Shown: positions 59,568 through 64,000 of the stretch, one piece after another
How the letters are laid out: each line of letters starts with the position of its first letter
Position numbering within the stretch: the stretch's first letter is position 1
Origin: CALDSL01 sp039810245
GTDB lineage: Bacteria > Chloroflexota > Anaerolineae > Anaerolineales > Anaerolineaceae
Reading direction: 5' to 3'
Length of the DNA stretch: 64,000 bases
NCBI GenBank assembly: GCA_039810245.1
Contig: JBDHWQ010000009.1
Span: 1 to 64,000, forward strand
The notes under the pieces: model-generated
Told to the model about the DNA's origin: nothing
The model's database searches: none
What the model saw: the letters and a program-made list of their open reading frames with translations, nothing else
Program-made: the position numbers and the translations under genes

Positions 59568-59573
59568 TGATCC

Positions 59574-59602
59574 TTGCGCGCACCCGGGAACGGGTATATA
59601 GT
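59574..59602 (+). promoter_or_regulatory. radC promoter
   Basis: TTGCGC (59574-59579) and TATAGT (59597-59602), 17 bp apart, divergent from the extended -10 promoter of the zinc-ribbon gene. A 63-bp leader follows to the radC start. Confidence 0.5.
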
Positions 59603-59665
59603 AGGGGGCAGGCGCTATTTCCGCACATCCGCACAACCGAATCCATCACACACAGGGAGTCCCTT

Positions 59666-60370
59666 ATGGTAAAGGAACGACCGGCATCGTACCGCATTCT
59701 GGACCTGGACGAAAACGACCGCCCACGCGAGCGGCTGGCGGAGCACGGCGCGCAGGCGCTGACCAACGCCGAGCTGCTGGCGATTCTGTTGCGCGTAGGC
59801 ATTCAGGGTGAAAACGCGGTGGAAGTGGGTCAGCGCCTGCTGCAGGATTGCGGCGGGCTGCACGGCCTGCACCGCGCCAGCTTCGCCGAGTTATGCGCCA
59901 TGCGCGGGCTGGGGCAGGCCAAGGCGGCGCAGATCAAGGCCGCCATTGAGCTGGGCAAACGCCTTCGGAATGAAGACCCCGACGACCGCCCGATGGTGCA
60001 TTCTCCGGCCGACGCGGCCGCGCTGGTGGAGTACGAGATGTCAGCGCTGGTGCAAGAGCACCTGCGCATCATTGTGTTGGACACGCGAAACCGCGTGCTG
60101 AGCGTGGAGAAGCAGTACATGGGCTCGCTCAACGCGTCGACGGTGCGGGTGGGCGAGCTGTTCCGCGCCGCCATCCAGCGCACCGCGGCCTCAATCATCC
60201 TGGCGCACAACCACCCCAGCGGTGACCCATCGCCCAGCCCGGAAGACGTGAACCTGACGCGCAGCGCGGTGCAGGCCGGCAAGCTGCTCGACATCGAGGT
60301 GCTGGATCACATTATCATCGGCCGCAATCGCTACGTTTCGCTGAAGGAGAAAGGCCTGGGGTTTGGGTAA
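59666..60370 (+). CDS. radC: RadC/JAB-domain DNA-repair-type protein
   Basis: A 234-residue protein. An N-terminal helix-hairpin-helix region (LCAMRGLGQAKAAQIKAAIELGKRL, 77-101) binds DNA, and the C-terminal JAMM metalloprotease-like domain carries the complete HxH...SxxD motif: H181, H183, S191 and D194. RadC's role in repair is unproven in most bacteria. The ATG at 59666 is chosen because CAGGGAG lies 6 bp upstream; an earlier in-frame start at 59567 would precede the promoter's -35 box. Confidence 0.94.
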   Translation: MVKERPASYRILDLDENDRPRERLAEHGAQALTNAELLAILLRVGIQGENAVEVGQRLLQDCGGLHGLHRASFAELCAMRGLGQAKAAQIKAAIELGKRLRNEDPDDRPMVHSPADAAALVEYEMSALVQEHLRIIVLDTRNRVLSVEKQYMGSLNASTVRVGELFRAAIQRTAASIILAHNHPSGDPSPSPEDVNLTRSAVQAGKLLDIEVLDHIIIGRNRYVSLKEKGLGFG

Positions 60371-60420
60371 GAGAAGGGATGAGGAATAAGCGATCAAGCT
60401 TTTTCGCTTTTCGGCAAATA

Positions 60421-60449
60421 TTGACAAAGCTTCCTGGGCGTAGTAAACT
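60421..60449 (+). promoter_or_regulatory. tRNA promoter
   Basis: TTGACA (60421-60426), 17 bp spacer, TAAACT (60444-60449), ending 12 bp before the tRNA. Consensus -35 and optimal spacing. Confidence 0.75.
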
Positions 60450-60461
60450 TACGGCGCTTAT

Positions 60462-60533
60462 GGCGAGGTAGCTCAACGGTGGAGCAGTGGACTCATAAGC
60501 CATTGGTTGTGGGTTCAAATCCCACCCTCGCCA
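60462..60533 (+). tRNA. tRNA with CAT anticodon (Met, or Ile2)
   Basis: A full cloverleaf: acceptor GGCGAGG/CCTCGCC, D stem GCTC/GAGC, anticodon loop CTCATAA, T arm GTGGG-TTCAAAT-CCCAC and discriminator A. The first pair G1-C72 is matched, so it is not the standard initiator. The anticodon stem has one A-G mismatch next to the loop. CAT can mean elongator Met or the lysidine-modified Ile(AUA) tRNA; the sequence alone does not decide it. CCA is not encoded. Confidence 0.93.
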
Positions 60534-60543
60534 CAAAAAATCA

Positions 60544-60590
60544 GTGCCGGTTTTCGCTCACACGCATGTGAGAGAAGCCGGCATCAGTTT
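60544..60590 (+). terminator. Terminator after the tRNA
   Basis: TGCCGGTTTTC...GCTCACA (60545-60561) pairs with TGTGAG...GAAGCCGGCA (60567-60583), an imperfect stem 10 bp after the tRNA. A T-rich TCAGTTTAT follows. Confidence 0.6.
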
Positions 60591-60647
60591 ATTAAAGCAT
60601 CTCGATCAACGCAAGTGCTGTCGCTGCCTTGCACCCCGGAACGGTAC

Positions 60648-62057
60648 TTACTCTACCGTTACATTGATCACCTGCCGGTATGTTCCGGCAGGATAGGTCA
60701 ATTTGCCATCGAATATGGGCTCATCCAAAACATATTCGATTTCCAGCACGTGCGACGTGTTTTCTTTCCAATTACTCAGTAATGTCGTCCAGTAGTTGCA
60801 TTCCCAACCCGACGCCGATTTTGCTCTGGTCCTGGCGATTTGTATGTAGTTCAGTTCCATGCCGTCGATTCTGAATTTGATCGAAAATGGGCGCATGATA
60901 TTTATCAGCGTATCTTTGTCGATTGCGCACCAGTTATATCGCCACCGGATCTTTTCTGATGGTTTCACCGTTAACGCGTATTCATTCGTGCCAAGCTGGT
61001 ACAGATCACGGAAATTGAGACCTTCCCAGATACTCCTGGACTGGCTTGCTTCGCTCTTTGTCGGCTGCGTTACCGACATATCGAACGGAAGCGTGATAGC
61101 CATTTTTGGCAGTACGTCGAAATCCTGTGTGATGAATAGTTGTCCTGATTTTTCACCGATCACAATGGGAATCGTCCGAAGAGTATTATCAAAATAGCCT
61201 GCATCGATTTTGATTTTCAATTGCCCTATAGCGTTTACTTGAAATTCTTTCCAACCGATCAATCTACCTAATATAGATGAATCATAATTTTCCCAGTCTT
61301 CTTGGTAGATGAAAATGCGGCCTTTCTCATTAGGTTGGAACTCGTAAAGAAAAAATCCGTCTTCAATCCTGTAGAACCGTGGAGTGTTCGGAACAAACAC
61401 CGTTACCGGTTGTTGCAAAACGGCATCCCGCCCTGTGAAGGTGAAAAGATACTCGCCTGGGGGGGTGTTAATTTCAGGATAGTAATAAATTTCCACTTGC
61501 CCGCCGTCGAAAACATCTTGTTGTTCTTCATAAAAAATAGATCCATCTGCTGAAACGAGTTTCACGGAAACGGTTTCGCCAGGCTGCCAACCACATGTGA
61601 GTATATTAAAAGGCGTATGCCATTCTATATTATCCGATTCACTCACGCGCATGATGGTTGGCCGGTCAAAAGGATTTGTTGATCTCTCACAACCACCAAT
61701 GCCGCCGCCAGCACCACCAGAAAAATCGATTTCCCGTAATACATCTTGTGGGGTTGTTTTATTCTTATCCTCGATCGAAACCTCTAAGGGTTGGCTTTCC
61801 AGTTGAGCAAGCACAAAGGAAGCCGGTATATCCATCCCTTTTCCCGATGGCTCGGGTGTATTTGTTTCTTGCGCGGGCGAGGGTATTTCCGGGGTGCTGG
61901 TGGGTTGGGCCGGCAGCGTGCCAGTGGGAGCCGGCGACTCAACCGTATTCATCGTGGGCTGGCTCGACGGCGAGCATCCAGCCAGGAATAAGATGATCAG
62001 TGCAAATCGAAGAATGTGGCCAGGCCGTGCATGAAACCAGGAACAGGTAGCGTTCAT
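60648..62057 (-). CDS. Lipoprotein of unknown function
   Basis: A 469-residue secreted lipoprotein: N-terminal helix ending in the lipobox LFLAGC, a Ser/Thr/Pro-rich linker (~25-70), and a long extracellular region rich in Trp and aromatic residues, with Gly-rich SGGAGGGIGGCE early and paired cysteines (GGCERS/LTCGW; YNWCAID/GWECNYW). Base composition is AT-richer than average. The ATG at 62057 follows GGGAG by 8 bp and begins 1 bp after the TPR gene's stop. No family recognised. It would be processed by the window's Lgt and LspA. Confidence 0.72.
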   Translation of the reverse strand: MNATCSWFHARPGHILRFALIILFLAGCSPSSQPTMNTVESPAPTGTLPAQPTSTPEIPSPAQETNTPEPSGKGMDIPASFVLAQLESQPLEVSIEDKNKTTPQDVLREIDFSGGAGGGIGGCERSTNPFDRPTIMRVSESDNIEWHTPFNILTCGWQPGETVSVKLVSADGSIFYEEQQDVFDGGQVEIYYYPEINTPPGEYLFTFTGRDAVLQQPVTVFVPNTPRFYRIEDGFFLYEFQPNEKGRIFIYQEDWENYDSSILGRLIGWKEFQVNAIGQLKIKIDAGYFDNTLRTIPIVIGEKSGQLFITQDFDVLPKMAITLPFDMSVTQPTKSEASQSRSIWEGLNFRDLYQLGTNEYALTVKPSEKIRWRYNWCAIDKDTLINIMRPFSIKFRIDGMELNYIQIARTRAKSASGWECNYWTTLLSNWKENTSHVLEIEYVLDEPIFDGKLTYPAGTYRQVINVTVE

Positions 62058-62058
62058 G

Positions 62059-63495
62059 CTAATTCTCCCCCTCAATGCTTTGATTGCTCTGCAGTTTGTG
62101 TATGCGCTCCAAAAAGATTGCCTGGCGTTCCGGGTTGTCCGCGGTCATTTCGGCGGCTGTCTGATAGTTCTGGACGGCTTCATCCGTGTTTCCGCTCAGG
62201 GCAAGGATCAGGCCCAGGCGCGCGTACGCTTCTGCGGCGCGCTCTTTCACGCGCGGGTTTGCACCATCCCCATAATCGGCGATCACTTGCTCAAATTCAG
62301 CAGTCGCCGGCGCATACGTATCCAGGTGGCCGCTGTAAGCGAGCATGAAATAGCACTGCCCTAACTCAAAATGAATTTTTGTGGGCACATCCGCCAACGG
62401 CGGCTGGTTGGTTGATTTTGCGGCGGTTGTCAGCAATTCAATCGATTCTTGCAACAATGTTTCATCCGCATCCGCGGGGTTGTTCGATTGGGTGACCGGC
62501 ACTAGCGCTTTACGGTATTTCACGTTGGCCAGGCCAATCATAGCCCGGGAGTAATCCGGCCGGATCTCGAGCGCCTGTTGAAAATACATTTGTGCCGTAT
62601 CGAGATCCGCTTTCTCTTCTCGGATCACGGAATTCCCCAGGAAGAGATAAAGGATTTCTTTGCCTTCGGCCGGTTCCCAGCTTTTGATCGATTCTGCCTG
62701 TGCGAATTGTTTCTGGGCTTCCGGATACTGCCGGACTGCGTAAAACGCCAGCCCTTTGATCATTTGGGAAAGGGCAAGTACTCTGTCGCTTAGCTCAGTG
62801 CTAACATCCAACCGACTGGCGAGATCTTCGTAGCTACGCACCACGATCGGATCGCCCATCATGTACGGCCCAATTAACTCTTGGGCCTCGTATGCGTTAC
62901 GCATGCGGATATAGAATTCTGGCGTGATGGCTAATGAGGTCCCGTTGGATTGAATAGACCCATAAATAACCAAATCTGCGTCAATCAAATTTGCAAGTGC
63001 TTGTGCAGATGCGGCTCGCTCTTCAGCACTTGCGCCGGTCACCGGATCAATCTTCCGCGTTTCGAGATCATCTGGCCCCCAAACTTTGATAAATAAATCA
63101 CTTTGGGTTTCCAGAAGACTTTTTCGAATCCGTTCAAAGCTGCTGAGAGCGAGGTCTTTTTCAATCGTTGGTTGGGTAGTTTTTGCTTGCAGCACAAAGT
63201 TAGAAACCACGACTCTATAATCACCATTCATCGTTTCGATGGGCGTATTATTTTCTGCGGTGCTTACAATTGCGGTTCCGAGAATTGTGAATAATGAGGC
63301 TATACCAAAAATAATCCAGGTGGCTAAAGGACGCGGCTTTGGCGGCTCGCCTTCCTGTTTTTCGCCTGGAATGAAGCGCCGGAAGTGGAAAGCAATATTG
63401 CCACTAAGCAGGATGAGCAAACCGGATGTGATAAAACCGGAAATACCAATCAGTACCCAAAGGAAAAAGCGTAATTGGTCACTAATGTGCAGCAT
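62059..63495 (-). CDS. TPR-containing membrane protein
   Basis: A 478-residue protein: two N-terminal hydrophobic helices (ISGFITSGLLILLSGNIAF; WIIFGIASLFTILGTAIV), an extracellular region of about 200 residues with NLIDADLVIYGSIQSNGTSLAITPEFYI, then TPR-like repeats (YPEAQKQFAQAESIK; LDTAQMYFQQALEIRPDYSRAMIGLANVKY; KIHFELGQCYFMLAYSGHLDTYAPATAEFEQVIADYG; TDEAVQNYQTAAEMTADN). Start ATG 63495 is chosen; AAAGGGG is about 14 bp upstream, which is long, and an in-frame ATG at 63534 is possible. First of a two-gene unit with the lipoprotein. Function unknown. Confidence 0.75.
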   Translation of the reverse strand: MLHISDQLRFFLWVLIGISGFITSGLLILLSGNIAFHFRRFIPGEKQEGEPPKPRPLATWIIFGIASLFTILGTAIVSTAENNTPIETMNGDYRVVVSNFVLQAKTTQPTIEKDLALSSFERIRKSLLETQSDLFIKVWGPDDLETRKIDPVTGASAEERAASAQALANLIDADLVIYGSIQSNGTSLAITPEFYIRMRNAYEAQELIGPYMMGDPIVVRSYEDLASRLDVSTELSDRVLALSQMIKGLAFYAVRQYPEAQKQFAQAESIKSWEPAEGKEILYLFLGNSVIREEKADLDTAQMYFQQALEIRPDYSRAMIGLANVKYRKALVPVTQSNNPADADETLLQESIELLTTAAKSTNQPPLADVPTKIHFELGQCYFMLAYSGHLDTYAPATAEFEQVIADYGDGANPRVKERAAEAYARLGLILALSGNTDEAVQNYQTAAEMTADNPERQAIFLERIHKLQSNQSIEGEN

Positions 63496-63828
63496 TTGGA
63501 AAGAACAACCCCTTTCGTTCACCCGTTGTGCCAATTAGCCACTGTTTGAAATTACCGTAATATTTGGATTGCGAACGAACCTCATCTACATGAGAAGCGT
63601 TCAGCCTTCGCTCTTTCCTACTTCACCATTAATTACTCCTGCTGTGTAAATACGATGCGGAAAACGATATCTGGCACCTTCTATATTGTACAAGATTGAT
63701 GTCTACTCTCATAGTATCAGGATGACTTGGTCAAGACGGAAAAGATAACTTGATCTACCAGAACGAGCTTTTCTTTGTTATCATCAGCCTATTCTGATGA
63801 ATTCGAGCTTCCCAGCAAAGGACATTCC
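63496..63828. other. AT-rich intergenic region
   Basis: 333 bp with no credible gene and no clear promoter. A GCGAACGAACCTCATCTAC stretch (63570-63588) slightly resembles the cassette hairpin element near 50 kb, without a left arm. The SD for the next gene is AAAGGA at 63817-63822. Confidence 0.5.
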
Positions 63829-64000
63829 ATGAAGTGGCGCTCCCTGTTGATCTTACTGGTTTTCCTGCTCGCGGCGTGCAGCCAGCCGGCCGCGGGGCCG
63901 GCGGCTACGCCTTCCGCGGACCCTGCTGCAGCGGTAACTCCGGCCACGCCAACCGCGGCGCTGCCCACACCGGTGGCGCGCGTGACGCGCGTGGACGACC
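63829..64000 (+). CDS. N-terminal part of a lipoprotein (partial)
   Basis: The first 57 residues are visible. A signal peptide (KWRSLLILLVFLLAAC) ends in a lipobox cysteine at residue 17, followed by a Pro/Ala/Thr-rich linker (PAAGPAATPSADPAAAVTPA), typical of surface lipoproteins in this genome. Start chosen for AAAGGA 6 bp upstream. The rest is outside the window, so the functional domain is unknown. Confidence 0.75.
   Translation, partial: MKWRSLLILLVFLLAACSQPAAGPAATPSADPAAAVTPATPTAALPTPVARVTRVDD

Noticed and set aside
60462..60533. Initiator tRNA(fMet)
   Set aside because: The first acceptor pair G1-C72 is matched and the anticodon stem lacks the three G-C pairs of initiators.
1..64000. 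CRISPR array, prophage or insertion sequence
   Set aside because: No regularly spaced direct repeats, no phage structural genes and no transposase or integrase motifs were seen.

Overview
The window is a 64 kb stretch of a high-GC chromosome. The mix of genes suggests a Chloroflexota bacterium, probably Anaerolineae-like: a type-2 IleRS under a T-box leader, an Fts/SEDS-PBP fusion, FHA proteins, lipoproteins with Pro/Thr-rich linkers, frequent TTG/GTG starts and densely packed, often overlapping operons. This assignment is inference; there is no rRNA or marker gene to settle it. There is one tRNA and no CRISPR array, integrase or transposase.

Layout. 1-4000: the end of an unknown gene, a nested palindromic repeat block, then T-box riboswitch and ileS. 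4059-5482: two membrane proteins. 5526-11660: a run built around ribA, a stand-alone RibD reductase domain, an MDR dehydrogenase, a divergent PTPS/QueD-fold protein without any cysteine, a GT4 glycosyltransferase, a methyltransferase and a DUF123 protein, interrupted by a reverse-strand acyltransferase. This looks like a pathway for a pterin- or pyrimidine-derived, glycosylated or methylated small molecule and is my best candidate for an undescribed system. 11791-17721: lspA-rluD, threonine aldolase, a GT-C membrane enzyme, purine nucleoside phosphorylase, and accessory genes. 17748-24579: a kinase-less membrane sensor, an S1-domain protein, ftsK, a CDP-alcohol phosphatidyltransferase and lgt. 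24648-29413: an ABC exporter, MBL hydrolase, HNH nuclease and an epimerase.

29505-35137 (mostly reverse): a single-polypeptide SEDS glycosyltransferase fused to a penicillin-binding module whose Ser, Lys and KTG active-site residues appear lost, behind an MTA phosphorylase; then a methyltransferase and a pair of FHA proteins. 35168-37038: archease plus RtcB (RNA ligase pair). 37035-43335: Cys-tRNA(Pro) deacylase, PHP hydrolase, secG, a peptide-type solute-binding protein, ATP:cobalamin adenosyltransferase, DUF554 and a DsbA-like oxidoreductase. 43492-49387 (reverse): an orphan PfaD-type enoyl reductase, GNAT, TPR and double-XRE proteins, a C/G-tract palindrome block and cpaF with a small partner.

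49430-51810 is a visibly AT-richer island of four small genes, including an Imm53-like immunity protein, each preceded by a related hairpin element; a ~155 bp two-hairpin element is present twice. 51842-59538 (reverse): a two-component set with two histidine kinases, a YtcJ-type amidohydrolase, parB-parA, a PfkB kinase and a zinc-ribbon membrane protein. 59666-64000: radC, a CAT-anticodon tRNA with a near-consensus promoter and terminator, an AT-richer two-gene lipoprotein/TPR module, and the start of another lipoprotein.
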